Positions 24,196-37,455 of a stretch of 64,000 nt of DNA are shown one piece after another (the stretch's first letter is position 1; each line of letters opens with the position of its first letter). The position numbers were made by a program, and so were the translations under genes. This DNA comes from Megalopta genalis (Eukaryota > Arthropoda > Insecta > Hymenoptera > Halictidae). The stretch lies in contig NW_027476684.1 in the NCBI RefSeq assembly GCF_051020955.1, positions 1 through 64,000 on the forward strand. Reading direction: 5' to 3'. The notes beneath the pieces are model-generated. The model was not told where the DNA came from. It made no database searches and saw nothing but the letters and a program-made list of their open reading frames with translations.

Positions 24196-25890
24196 CATTG
24201 ATTTGAAGCTAGATCATATGTTTGTCTTGGATTTGAAGCTAACTCGTTTGATTCTCGTGCAGTTGAAGATAAATCATGTATATAACAAGTATCTGAAGCT
24301 AAACCATTTGATTCGCACGGATTTGGAGCTAAGCCTTCCACTTCGCATTGATTTGAAGCTAAATCATGTGTTTCGCATGGATTTGAAGCTAATTCGTTTG
24401 TATCGCATGCAGTTGAATCTAAATCATGTATATCGCAAGTATTTTGAGCTGAACTATTTGTTTCGCATGAATATAAAACTAAACCATATGTTTGAAATGA
24501 ACTTGAATCTAAATCATGTGTTTCGCATGTATTTGAAGCTATCTCGTTTGTTTCGTATGCAGTTGAAGCTAAATCATGTATAGAACAAGAATTTGAAGCT
24601 AAACCATCTGTTTCGCGAGGAATTGAAGCTAAGCCTTCCACTTCGCGTTGAATTGAAGCTAAATCATGTGTTTCGCTTGGATTTAAAGCTAACTCGTTTG
24701 TTTCGCATGCAGTTGAAGCTAAATCATGTATATCACAAGTATTTGAAGCTAAATCATTTGTGTCGCATGGATTTGATGCTACGCCTTCTACTTCGCATTG
24801 ATTTGAAGCTAAATCATGCGTTTCGCATGGATTTGAAGCTAAATCATGTGTTTCGCATGGATTTGAAGCTAACTCGTCTGTTTCACATGCAGTTGAAGCT
24901 GAATCTTGTATATCATAAGTATTTGAAGCTAAACCATCTGTTTCGCGTGGATTTGAAGCTAAGCCTTCCACATCGCATTTATTTGAAGCTAAATCATGTG
25001 TTTCGCATGGATTTGAAGAAAACTCATTTAAAGGTAAATCATGTATATCACAAGTATTTCAAGCTAAACCATTTGTTTCGCATTGATTTGAAGCTAAGCC
25101 ATCTACTTCGCAGGATTTTGGAGCTAAATCAAGTGTTTCGTTTGGATTTGTAGAAAACTCGTTTGTTTCGCATGCAGTTGCAGCTATATCATGTATATCA
25201 CAAGTATTTGAAGCAAAACCATTTGATTCGCATGGATTTGAAGCGAAGCCTTCTACTTCGCATTGATTTGAAGCTAAATCATGTGTTTCTCTTGGATTTG
25301 AAACTAACTCGTTTGTTTCGCATGTACTTAAAGCTCAATCATGTTTATCACAAGTACTTGAAGCTAAACCATTTGTCTCGCATGGCTTTGAAGGTAATCC
25401 TTCTACTTCGCATGGATTTGAAGTTAAATCATGTTTGTTTCTCTTGGATTTGAAGCTAACTCGTTTGTTTCGCATGCAGTTGAAGCTAAATCATGTTTAT
25501 CACAATTATCTGAATCTACACCAGCTGTTTCGGAAGAATATGAAGCTATGAAGCTATACCGTGTGTTTCGCACGAATTTAAAGCTAAATAATTTGTTTCG
25601 CATGGATTGGAAGCTAACTCGTTTGTTTCGCCTGCATTTGAAGCTATATCACTTATGTTCGCAAGTATTTGAAGCTAAATCATTCGTTTCGAATGGATTT
25701 GAAGCTAAGCCTTCTACCTCGCATTGATTTGAAGCTAAATCATGCGTTTTCAAGGATTTGAAGGTAACTTGTTTGTTTCGCCTGCATTTGGAGCTAAATC
25801 ATGTATATCACAAGCATTTGAAGCTAAACCATTTGATTAGCATGGATTTTAAGCTAAGCCTTCTAGTTCGCATTGATTTGAAGCTAAATG
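24196..25890. repeat. Mosaic block joining copies of 9.45-10.3 kb and 8.2-9.07 kb
   Basis: The left part (to about 24991) follows 9450-10290 at offset 14701. From about 25000 it follows 8175-9070 at offset 16825. At 25891 it switches again to the 13934 block (offset 11957). The order of the sources is reversed relative to the proximal array, as expected from exchange between misaligned arrays. Confidence 0.75.
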
Positions 25891-28800
25891 AAGTGTTTCG
25901 CTTGGATTTGAAGCTAACTCGTTTGTTTTGCATGCAGTTGAAGCTAAATCATGTATATCAGAAGTATTTGAATCTAATCCATTTGATTCGCGTGGATTTG
26001 AAGCTAAGCCCTCTACTTCGCATTTATTTGCAGCTAAAGCATGTGTTTCACTTGGATTTGAAGCTAACTCGTTTGTTTCGCACACAGCTGAAGCTAAGTC
26101 ATGTATATCACAAGTATTTGATGCTAAACCATTTGACTCGCATGGTTTAGAAACTAAGCTTTCTACTTCGCTTTAATTTGGAGCCAAATCATGTGTTTCG
26201 CACGGTTTTGAAGATAACTCGTTCGTTTCGCCTGCATTTGAAGCTATATCACTTATATTCGCAAGTATTTGAAGCTCAATCATTCGTTTCGCATGGATTC
26301 GAAGGGAAGACTTCTACTTCGCATTGATTTGCATCTAAAGCATGTGTTTCGGTTGGTTTTGAAGCCTACTCGTTTGTTTCGCCTGCATTTGAATCTAATT
26401 CATGTATATCACAAGTATTTGAAGCTGAACCATTTGTTTTGCATGAATATTAAGCTAAACCATGTGTTTCGAACGTATTTGAAGCTGAATTGTGTGTTTC
26501 GCTTGGATTTGAAGCTAATTCGATTGTTTCGCCTGCATTTGAAGCTATATCACTTATATTCGCAAGTATTTGAAGCTAAAACGTTCGCTTCGCATGGATT
26601 TGAAGCTAAGCGTTCTACTTCGAATGAATTTGAAGCTAAATCATGTGTTTCGCTTGGATTTGAAGCTAAATCATGTGTTTTGCATGGATTTGAAGCTATA
26701 TCACTTATATCGCATTTATCTGAAGATAAATCATTTGTTTCTCATGTATTTGAAGTTATGGCTTCCACTGTGCATTTATTTGAAGCTAAATCATGTGTTT
26801 CGCTTGAATTTGAAGTTACTCGTTTGTTTCGCATGCAGTTGAAGCTAAAACATGTATATCACAAGTATTTGTAGTTGAACCATTTGTTTCGCATGGATTC
26901 GATGATAAGCCTTCTACTACGTATGAATTTGAAGCTAAATCTTGTGTTTCGTTTGGATTAGAAACTAACTCGATTGTTTCGGCTGCATTTGAAGCTAAAT
27001 CATGTATAACACAAGTATTTGAAGTTAATGCAGTTGATTCGCATGGATTTGAAGCTAAGCCTTCTACTTCGCATTGATTTGAAACTAATTCATATGTTTA
27101 TCTTCGATTTTTAGCTAACTCGTTTGTTTCTCGTGCAGTTGAAGATAAATCATGTATATAACAAGTATTTGAAGCTAAACCATTTGATTCGCATGGATTT
27201 GGAGCTAAGCCTTCTACTTCGCATTGATTTGCAGCTAAAGCATGTGTTTCGCTTGGATTTGAAGCTAACTCGATTGTTTCGGCTGCATTTGAAGCTAAAT
27301 CATGTATAACACAAGTATTTGAAGCTAATGCAGTTGATTCGCATGGATTTGAAGCTAAGCCTTCTACTTCGCATTGATTTGAAGCTAGATCATATGTTTC
27401 TCTTGGATTTGAAGCTAACTCGTTTGTTTCTCGTGCAGTTGAATCTAAATCATGTATATCACAAGTATTTTGAGCTGAACTATTTGTTTCGCACGAATAT
27501 TAAGCTAAACCATTTGTTTCGAATGAATTTGCATCTAAATCATGTGTTTCGCATGTATTTGAAGCTAACACGTTTGTTTCGCATGCGGTTGAAGCTAAAA
27601 CAAGAACACCACATGTATCAGAATATAATCCATCTGTTTCGCAAGAATATGTTGCTATGAAGCTAATGCGTGTGTTTCGCATGGATTTGAATCTAAATCA
27701 TGTGATTCACTTGGATTTGAAGATAAGCCTTCCACTCCGCATTGATTTGAAGCTAAATCATGTGTTTCGCTTGGATTTAAAGCTAACTCGTTTGTTTCGC
27801 ATGCAGTTGAAGATATATCATGTATATCACAAGTATTTGAAGCTAAACCATTTGTTTTGCATGAATATTAAGCTAAACCATGTGTTTCAAATGAATTTGT
27901 ATCTAAATATTGTGTTTCGCATGGATTTGAAGTAATCTCGATTGTTTCGTATGCAGATGAATCTAAATCATGTATAAGACAAGAATTTGAAGCTAAACCA
28001 TTTGTTTCGCGTGGATTTGAAGATAAGCCTTCCACATCGCATTGATTTGAAGCTAAATCATGTGTTTCGCTTGGATTTGAAGCTAACTCGTTTGTTTCGA
28101 TGCAGTTGAAGCTAAATCATGTATAACACAAGTATTTGAAGCTAATGCAGTTGATTCGCATGGATTTGAAGCTAAGCCTTCTACTTCGCATTGAATTGAA
28201 GCTAGATCATATGTTTCTCTCGGATTTGAGGCTAACTCGTTTGTTTCTCGTGCAGTTGAAGATAAATCAAGTATATAACAAGTATTTGAAGCCAAACCAT
28301 TTGATTCGCATGGATTCGGAGCTAAGACTTCCACTTCGCATTGATTTGAAAGTAAATAAAGTGTTTCGCTTGGATTTGAAGCTAACTCGTTTGTTTTGCA
28401 TGCAGTTGAAGCTAAATCATGTATATCAGAAGTATTTGAATCTAATCCATTTGATTCGCGTGGATTTGAAGCTAAGCCCTCTACTTCGCATTTATTTGCA
28501 GCTAAAGCATGTGTTTCGCTTGGATTTGAAGCTAACTCGTTTGTTTCGCACACAGCTGAAGCTAAGTCATGTATATCACAAGTATTTGAAGCTAAACCAT
28601 TTGACTCGCATGGTTTAGAAACTAAGCTTTCTACTTCGCTTTAATTTGGAGCCAAATCATGTGTTTCGCACGGATTTGAAGATAACTCGTTCGTTTCGCC
28701 TGCATTTGAAGCTATATCACTTATATTCGCAAGTATTTGAAGCTCAATCATTCGTTTCGCATGGATTCGAAGGGAAGCCTTCTACTTCGCATTGATTTGC

Positions 28801-30887
28801 ATCTAAAGCATGTGTTTTGGTTGGTTTTGAAGCCTACTCGTTTGTTTCGCCTGCATTTGAATCTAATCACAGTATATCACAAGTATTTGAAGCTGAACCA
28901 TTTGTTTTGCATGAATATTAAGCTAAACCATGTGTTTCGAACGTATTTGAAGCTGAATTGTGTGTTTCGCTTGGATTTGAAGCTAATTCGATTGTTTCGC
29001 CTGCATTTGAAGCTATATCACTTATATTCGCAAGTATTTGAAGCTAAAACGTTCGTTTCGCATGGATTTGAAGCTAAGCGTTCTACTTCGAATGAATTTG
29101 AAGCTAAATCATGTGTTTCGCTTGGATTTGAAGCTAATACGTTTGTTTCGCATGCAGTTGAAGCTAAAACAAGTACATCACAAGTATCAGAATATAATCC
29201 ATCTGTTTCGCAAGAATATGATGCTATGAAGCTAATGCATGTGATTCGCATGAATTTAAAGCTAAATCATGTGTTTTGCATGGATTTGAAGCTATATCAC
29301 TTATATCGCATTTATCTGAAGATAAATCATTTGTTTCTCATGTATTTGAAGTTATGGCTTCCACTGTGCATTTATTTGAAGCTAAATCATGTGTTTCGCT
29401 TGAATTTGAAGTTACTCGTTTGTTTCGCATGCAGTTGAAGCTAAAACATGTATATCACAAGTATTTGTAGTTGAACCATTTGTTTCGCATGGATTCGATG
29501 ATAAGCCTTCTACTACGTATGAATTTGAAGCTAAATCTTGTGTTTCGTTTGGATTAGAAACTAACTCGATTGTTTCGGCTGCATTTGAAGCTAAATCATG
29601 TATAACACAAGTATTTGAAGTTAATGCAGTTGATTCGCATGGATTTGAAGCTAAGCCTTCTACTTCGCATTGATTTGAAACTAATTCATATGTTTATCTT
29701 CGATTTGAAGCTAACTCGTTTGTTTCTCGTGCAGTTGAAGATAAATCATGTATATAACAAGTATTTGAAGCTAAACCATTTGATTCGCATGGATTTGGAG
29801 CTAAGCCTTCTACTTCGCATTGATTTGCAGCTAAAGCATGTGCTTCGCTTGGATTTGAAGCTAACTCGATTGTTTCGGCTGCATTTGAAGCTAAATCATG
29901 TATAACACAAGTATTTGAAGCTAATGCAGTTGATTCGCATGGATTTGAAGCTAAGCCTTCTACTTCGCATTGATTTGAAGCTAGATCATATGTTTCTCTT
30001 GGATTTGAAGCTAACTCGTTTGTTTCTCGTGCAGTTGAATCTAAATCATGTATATCACAAGTATTTTGAGCTGAACTATTTGTTTCGCACGAATATTAAG
30101 CTAAACCATGTGTTTCGAATGAATTTGAAGCTAAATCATGTGTTTCGCATGTATTTGAAGCTAACACGTTTGTTTCGCATGCGGTTGAAGCTAAAACAAG
30201 AACACCACATGTATCAGAATATAATCCATCTGTTTCGCAAGAATATGTTGCTATGAAGCTAATGCATGTGTTTCGCATGGATTTGAATCTAAATCATGTG
30301 ATTCACTTGGATTTGAAGATAAGCCTTCCACATCGCATTGATTTGAAGCTAAATCATGTGTTTCGCTTGGATTTGAAGCTAACTCGTTTGTTTCGATGCA
30401 GTTGAAGCTAAATCATGTATAACACAAGTATTTGAAGCTAATGCAGTTGATTCGCATGGATTTGAAGCTAAGCCTTCTACTTCGCATTGAATTGAAGCTA
30501 GATCATATGTTTCTCTCGGATTTGAGGCTAACTCGTTTGTTTCTCGTGCAGTTGAAGATAAATCAAGTATATAACAAGTATTTGAAGCCAAACCATTTGA
30601 TTCGCATGGATTTGGAGCTAAGCCTTCCACTTCGCATTGATTTGAAAGTAAATAAAGTGTTTCGCTTGGATTTGAAGCTAACTCGTTTGTTTTGCATGCA
30701 GTTGAAGCTAAATCATGTATATCAGAAGTATTTGAATCTAATCCATTTGATTCGCGCGGATTTGAAGCTAAGCCCTCTACTTCGCATTTATTTGCAGCTA
30801 AAGCATGTGTTTCGCTTGGATTTGAATCTAACTCGTTTGATTCGCACACAGCTGAAGCTAAGTCATGTATATCACAAGTATTTGAAG
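25891..30887. repeat. Second copy of the 5.0-kb block 13934-18949
   Basis: It shares the 128-bp deletion of the first copy (near 26670) but not the extra 30-bp unit or the 11-bp loss. Super-unit landmarks are near 26295 and 28763. Substitutions against the first copy are few and scattered. Confidence 0.85.
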
Positions 30888-33474
30888 CTAAACCATTTGA
30901 CTCGCATGGTTTAGAAACTAAGCTTTCTACTTCGCTTTAATTTGGAGCCAAATCATGTGTTTCGCACGGATTTGAAGATAACTCGTTCGTTTCGCCTGCA
31001 TTTGAAGCTATATCACTTATATTCGCAAGTATTTGAAGCTCAATCATTCGTTTCGCATGGATTCGAAGGGAAGCCTTCTACTTCGCATTGATTTGCATCT
31101 AAAGCATGTGTTTCGGTTGGTTTTGAAGCCTACTCGTTTGTTTCGCCTGCATTTGAATCTAATTCATGTATATCACAAGTATTTGAAGCTGAACCATTTG
31201 TTTTGCATGAATATTAAGCTAAACCATGTGTTTCGAACGTATTTGAAGCTGAATTGTGTGTTTCGCTTGGATTTGAAGCTAATTCGATTGTTTCGCCTGC
31301 ATTTGAAGCTATATCACTTATATTCGCAAGTATTTGAAGCTAAAACGTTCGTTTCGCATGGATTTGAAGCTAAGCGTTCTACTTCGAATGAATTTGAAGC
31401 TAAATCATGTGTTTCGCTTGGCTTTGAAGCTAACACGTTCGTTTCGCATGCAGTTGAAGCTAAAACAAGTACATCACAAGTATCAGAATATAATCCATCT
31501 GTTTCGCAAGAATATGATGCTATGAAGCTAATGCATGTGATTCGCATGAATTTGAAGCTAAATCATGTGTTTTGCATGGATTTGAAGCTATATCACTTAT
31601 ATCGCATTTATCTGAAGATAAATCATTTGTTTCTCATGTATTTGAAGTTATGGCTTCCACTGTGCATTTATTTGAAGCTAAATCATGTGTTTCGCTTGAA
31701 TTTGAAGTTACTCGTTTGTTTCGCATGCAGTTGAAGCTAAAACAAGTACATCACAAGTATCAGAATATAATCCATCTGTTTCGCAAGAATATGATGCTAT
31801 GAAGCTAATGCATGTGATTCGCATGAATTTGAAGCTAAATCATGTGTTTTGCATGGATTTGAAGCTATATCACTTATATCGCATTTATCTGAAGATAAAT
31901 CATTTGTTTCTCATGTATTTGAAGTTATGGCTTCCACTGTGCATTTATTTGAAGCTAAATCATGTGTTTCGCTTGAATTTGAAGTTACTCGTTTGTTTCG
32001 CATGCAGTTGAAGCTAAAACATGTATATCACAAGTATTTGTAGTTGAACCATTTGTTTCGCATGGATTCGATGATAAGCCTTCTACTACGTATGAATTTG
32101 AAGCTAAATCTTGTGTTTCGTTTGGATTAGAAACTAACTCGATTGTTTCGGCTGCATTTGAAGCTAAATCATGTATAACACAAGTATTTGAAGTTAATGC
32201 AGTTGATTCGCATGGATTTGAAGCTAAGCCTTCTACTTCGCATTGATTTGAAACTAATTCATATGTTTATCTTCGATTTGAAGCTAACTCGTTTGTTTCT
32301 CGTGCAGTTGAAGATAAATCATGTATATAACAAGTATTTGAAGCTAAACCATTTGATTCGCATGGATTTGGAGCTAAGCCTTCTACTTCGCATTGATTTG
32401 CAGCTAAAGCATGTGTTTCGCTTGGATTTGAAGCTAACTCGATTGTTTCGGCTGCATTTGAAGCTAAATCATGTATAACACAAGTATTTGAAGTTAATGC
32501 AGTTGATTCGCATGGATTTGAAGCTAAGCCTTCTACTTCGCATTGATTTGAAACTAAATCATATGTTTATCTTCGATTTGCAGCTAACTCGTTTGTTTCT
32601 CGTGCAGTTGAAGATAAATCATGTATATAACAAGTATTTGAAGCTAAACCATTTGATTCGCATGGATTTGGAGCTAAGCCTTCTACTTCGCATTGATTTG
32701 CAGCTAAAGCATGTGTGTCGCTTGGATTTGAAGCTAACTCGATTGTTTCGGCTGCATTTGAAGCTAAATCATGTATAACACAAGTATTTGAAGATAATGC
32801 AGTTGATTCGCATGGATTTGAAGCTAAGCCTTCTACTTCGCATTGATTTGAAGATAGATCATATGTTTCTCTTGGATTTGAAGCTAACTCGTTTGTTTCT
32901 CGTGCAGTTGAATCTAAATCATGTATAAGACAAGAATTTGAAGCTAAACCATCTGTTTCGCATGGATTTGAAGATAAGTCTTCCACATCGCATTGATTTG
33001 AAGCTATATCATGTGTTTCGCTTGGATTTGAAGCTAACTCGTTTGTTTCGATGCAGTTGAAGATAAATCATGTATAAAACAAGAATTTGAAGCTAAACCA
33101 TCAGTTTCGCGTGGATTTGAAGTTAAGCCTTCTACTTCGCATTGATTTGAAACTAAATCAAGTGTTTCGCTTGGATTTGAAGCTAATTCGTTTGTTTCAC
33201 ATGCAGTTGAAACTGAATCTTGTATATCACAAGTATTTCAAGCTAAACAATTTGTTTCGCATTGACTTGAAGCTAAGCCTTCTACTTCGCAGGATTTTGG
33301 AGCTAAATCAAGTGTTTCGTTTGGATTTGTAGAAAACTCGTTTGTTTCGCATGCAGTTGCAGCTATATCATGTATATCACAAGTATTTGAAGCAAAACCA
33401 TTTGATTCGCATGGATTTGAAGCGAAGCCTTCTACTTCGCATTGATTTGAAGCTAAATCATGTGTTTCTCTTGG
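30888..33474. repeat. Super-unit with local 277-bp and 300-bp tandem copies
   Basis: The super-unit landmark is near 31059. A stretch beginning about 31460 is repeated 277 bp later (landmarks 31572 and 31849), a length that is not a multiple of 30 because it includes the 8-bp remnant. A 300-bp pair follows (32188 and 32488). The right part resembles 19.1-19.5 kb and 8.3-8.4 kb. Confidence 0.8.
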
Positions 33475-36121
33475 ATTTGAAGTTACTCGTTTGTTTCGCA
33501 TGCAGTTGAAGCTAAAACATGTATATCACAAGTATTTGTAGTTGAACCATTTGTTTCGCATGGATTCGATGATAAGCCTTCTACTACGTATGAATTTGAA
33601 GCTAAATCTTGTGTTTCGTTTGGATTAGAAACTAACTCGATTGTTTCGGCTGCATTTGAAGCTAAATCATGTATAACACAAGTATTTGAAGTTAATGCAG
33701 TTGATTCGCATGGATTTGAAGCTAAGCCTTCTACTTCGCATTGATTTGAAACTAATTCATATGTTTATCTTCGATTTTTAGCTAACTCGTTTGTTTCTCG
33801 TGCAGTTGAAGATAAATCATGTATATAACAAGTATTTGAAGCTAAACCATTTGATTCGCATGGATTTGGAGCTAAGCCTTCTACTTCGCATTGATTTGCA
33901 GCTAAAGCATGTGTTTCGCTTGGATTTGAAGCTAACTCGATTGTTTCGGCTGCATTTGAAGCTAAATCATGTATAACACAAGTATTTGAAGCTAATGCAG
34001 TTGATTCGCATGGATTTGAAGCTAAGCCTTCTACTTTGCATTGATTTGAAGCTAGATCATATGTTTCTCTTGGATTTGAAGCTAACTCGTTTGTTTCTCG
34101 TGCAGTTGAATCTAAATCATGTATATCACAAGTATTTTGAGCTGAACTATTTGTTTCGCACGAATATTAAGCTAAACCATTTGTTTCGAATGAATTTGCA
34201 TCTAAATCATGTGTTTCGTATGTATTTGAAGCTAACACGTTTGTTTTGCATGCGGTTGAAGCTAAAACAAGAACACCACATGTATCAGAATATAATCCAT
34301 CTGTTTCGCAAGAATATGTTGCTATGAAGCTAATGCGAGTGTTTCGCATGGATTTGAATCTAAATCATGTGATTCACTTGGATTTGAAGATAAGCCTTCC
34401 ACTCCGCATTGATTTGAAGCTAAATCATGTGTTTCGCTTGGATTTAAAGCTAACTCGTTTGTTTCGCATGCAGTTGAAGATATATCATGTATATCACAAG
34501 TATTTGAAGCTAAACCATTTGTTTCGCATGAATATTAAGCTAAACCATGTGTTTCAAATGAATTTGTATCTAAATATTGTGTTTCGCATGGATTTGAAGT
34601 AATCTCGATTGTTTCGTATGCAGATGAATCTAAATCATGTATAAGACAAGAATTTGAAGCTAAACCATTTGTTTCGCGTGGATTTGAAGATAAGCCTTCC
34701 ACATCGCATTGATTTGAAGCTAAATCATGTGTTTCGCTTGGATTTGAAGCTAACTCGTTTGTTTCGATGCAGTTGAAGCTAAATCATGTATAACACAAGT
34801 ATTTGAAGCTAATGCAGTTGATTCGCATGGATTTGAAGCTAAGCCTTCTACTTCGCATTGAATTGAAGCTAGATCATATGTTTCTCTCGGATTTGAGGCT
34901 AACTCGTTTGTTTCTCGTGCAGTTGAAGATAAATCAAGTATATAACAAGTATTTGAAGCCAAACCATTTGATTCGCATGGATTCGGAGCTAAGACTTCCA
35001 CTTCGCATTGATTTGAAAGTAAATAAAGTGTTTCGCTTGGATTTGAAGCTAACTCGTTTGTTTTGCATGCAGTTGAAGCTAAATCATGTATATCAGAAGT
35101 ATTTGAATCTAATCCATTTGATTCGCGTGGATTTGAAGCTAAGCCCTCTACTTCGCATTTATTTGCAGCTAAAGCATGTGTTTCGCTTGGATTTGAAGCT
35201 AACTCGTTTGTTTCGCACACAGCTGAAGCTAAGTCATGTATATCACAAGTATTTGAAGCTAAACCATTTGACTCGCATGGTTTAGAAACTAAGCTTTCTA
35301 CTTCGCTTTAATTTGGAGCCAAATCATGTGTTTCGCACGGATTTGAAGATAACTCGTTCGTTTCGCCTGCATTTGAAGCTATATCACTTATATTCGCAAG
35401 TATTTGAAGCTCAATCATTCGTTTCGCATGGATTCGAAGGGAAGCCTTCTACTTCGCATTGATTTGCATCTAAAGCATGTGTTTTGGTTGGTTTTGAAGC
35501 CTACTCGTTTGTTTCGCCTGCATTTGAATCTAATCACAGTATATCACAAGTATTTGAAGCTGAACCATTTGTTTTGCATGAATATTAAGCTAAACCATGT
35601 GTTTCGAACGTATTTGAAGCTGAATTGTGTGTTTCGCTTGGATTTGAAGCTAATTCGATTGTTTCGCCTGCATTTGAAGCTATATCACTTATATTCGCAA
35701 GTATTTGAAGCTAAAACGTTCGTTTCGCATGGATTTGAAGCTAAGCGTTCTACTTCGAATGAATTTGAAGCTAAATCATGTGTTTCGCTTGGATTTGAAG
35801 CTAATACGTTTGTTTCGCATGCAGTTGAAGCTAAAACAAGTACATCACAAGTATCAGAATATAATCCATCTGTTTCGCAAGAATATGATGCTATGAAGCT
35901 AATGCATGTGATTCGCATGAATTTAAAGCTAAATCATGTGTTTTGCATGGATTTGAAGCTATATCACTTATATCGCATTTATCTGAAGATAAATCATTTG
36001 TTTCTCATGTATTTGAAGTTATGGCTTCCACTGTGCATTTATTTGAAGCTAAATCATGTGTTTCGCTTGAATTTGAAGTTACTCGTTTGTTTCGCATGCA
36101 GTTGAAGCTAAAACATGTATA
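33475..36121. repeat. 2.65-kb copy of 26808-29454
   Basis: Constant offset of 6667 with few substitutions. The limits are sharp: at 36122 the copy reads AACAC where the source has ATCAC, and it then joins another super-unit. Confidence 0.85.
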
Positions 36122-37455
36122 ACACAAGTATTTGAAGCTAATGCAGTTGATTCGCATGGATTTGAAGCTAAGCCTTCTACTTCGCATTGAATTGAAGGTA
36201 GATCATATGTTTCTCTCGGATTTGAGGCTAACTCGTTTGTTTCTCGTGCAGTTGTAGATAAATCAAGTATATAACAAGTATTTGAAGCCAAACCATTTGA
36301 TTCGCATGGATTCGGAGCTAAGACTTCCACTTCGCATTGATTTGAAAGTAAATAAAGTGTTTCGCTTGGATTTGAAGCTAACTCGTTTGTTTTGCATGCA
36401 GTTGAAGCTAAATCATGTATATCAGAAGTATTTGAATCTAATCCATTTGATTCGCGTGGATTTGAAGCTAAGCCCTCTACTTCGCATTTATTTGCAGCTA
36501 AAGCATGTGTTTCGCTTGGATTTGAAGCTAACTCGTTTGTTTCGCACACAGCTGAAGCTAAGTCATGTATATCACAAGTATTTGAAGCTAAACCATTTGA
36601 CTCGCATGGTTTAGAAACTAAGCTTTCTACTTCGCTTTAATTTGGAGCCAAATCATGTGTTTCGCACGGATTTGAAGATAACTCGTTCGTTTCGCCTGCA
36701 TTTGAAGCTATATCACTTATATTCGCAAGTATTTGAAGCTCAATCATTCGTTTCGCATGGATTCGAAGGGAAGCCTTCTACTTCGCATTGATTTGCATCT
36801 AAAGCATGTGTTTTGGTTGGTTTTGAAGCCTACTCGTTTGTTTCGCCTGCATTTGAATCTAATCACAGTATATCACAAGTATTTGAAGCTGAACCATTTG
36901 TTTTGCATGAATATTAAGCTAAACCATGTGTTTCGAACGTATTTGAAGCTGAATTGTGTGTTTCGCTTGGATTTGAAGCTAATTCGATTGTTTCGCCTGC
37001 ATTTGAAGCTATATCACTTATATTCGCAAGTATTTGAAGCTAAAACGTTCGTTTCGCATGGATTTGAAGCTAAGCGTTCTACTTCGAATGAATTTGAAGC
37101 TAAATCATGTGTTTTCGCTTGGATTTGAAGCTAATACGTTTGTTTTCGCATGCAGTTGAAGCTAAAACAAGTACATCACAAGTATCAGAATATAATCCAT
37201 CTGTTTCGCAAAGAATATGATGCTATGAAGCTAATGCATGTGATTCGCATTGAATTTAAAAGCTAAATCATGTGTTTTGCATGGATTTGAAGCTATATCA
37301 CTTATATCGCATTTATCTGAAGATAAATCATTTGTTTCTCATGTATTTGAAGTTATGGCTTCCACTGTGCATTTATTTGAAGCTAAATCATGTGTTTCGC
37401 TTGAATTTGAAGTTACTCGTTTGTTTCGCATGCAGTTGAAGCTAAAACATGTATA
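36122..37455. repeat. Partial super-unit, tandem copy at offset 1329
   Basis: It follows the sequence from 34793 at offset 1329, the shortest super-unit interval in the window. From 37112 on it carries single-base insertions absent from the sister copies. Confidence 0.8.
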
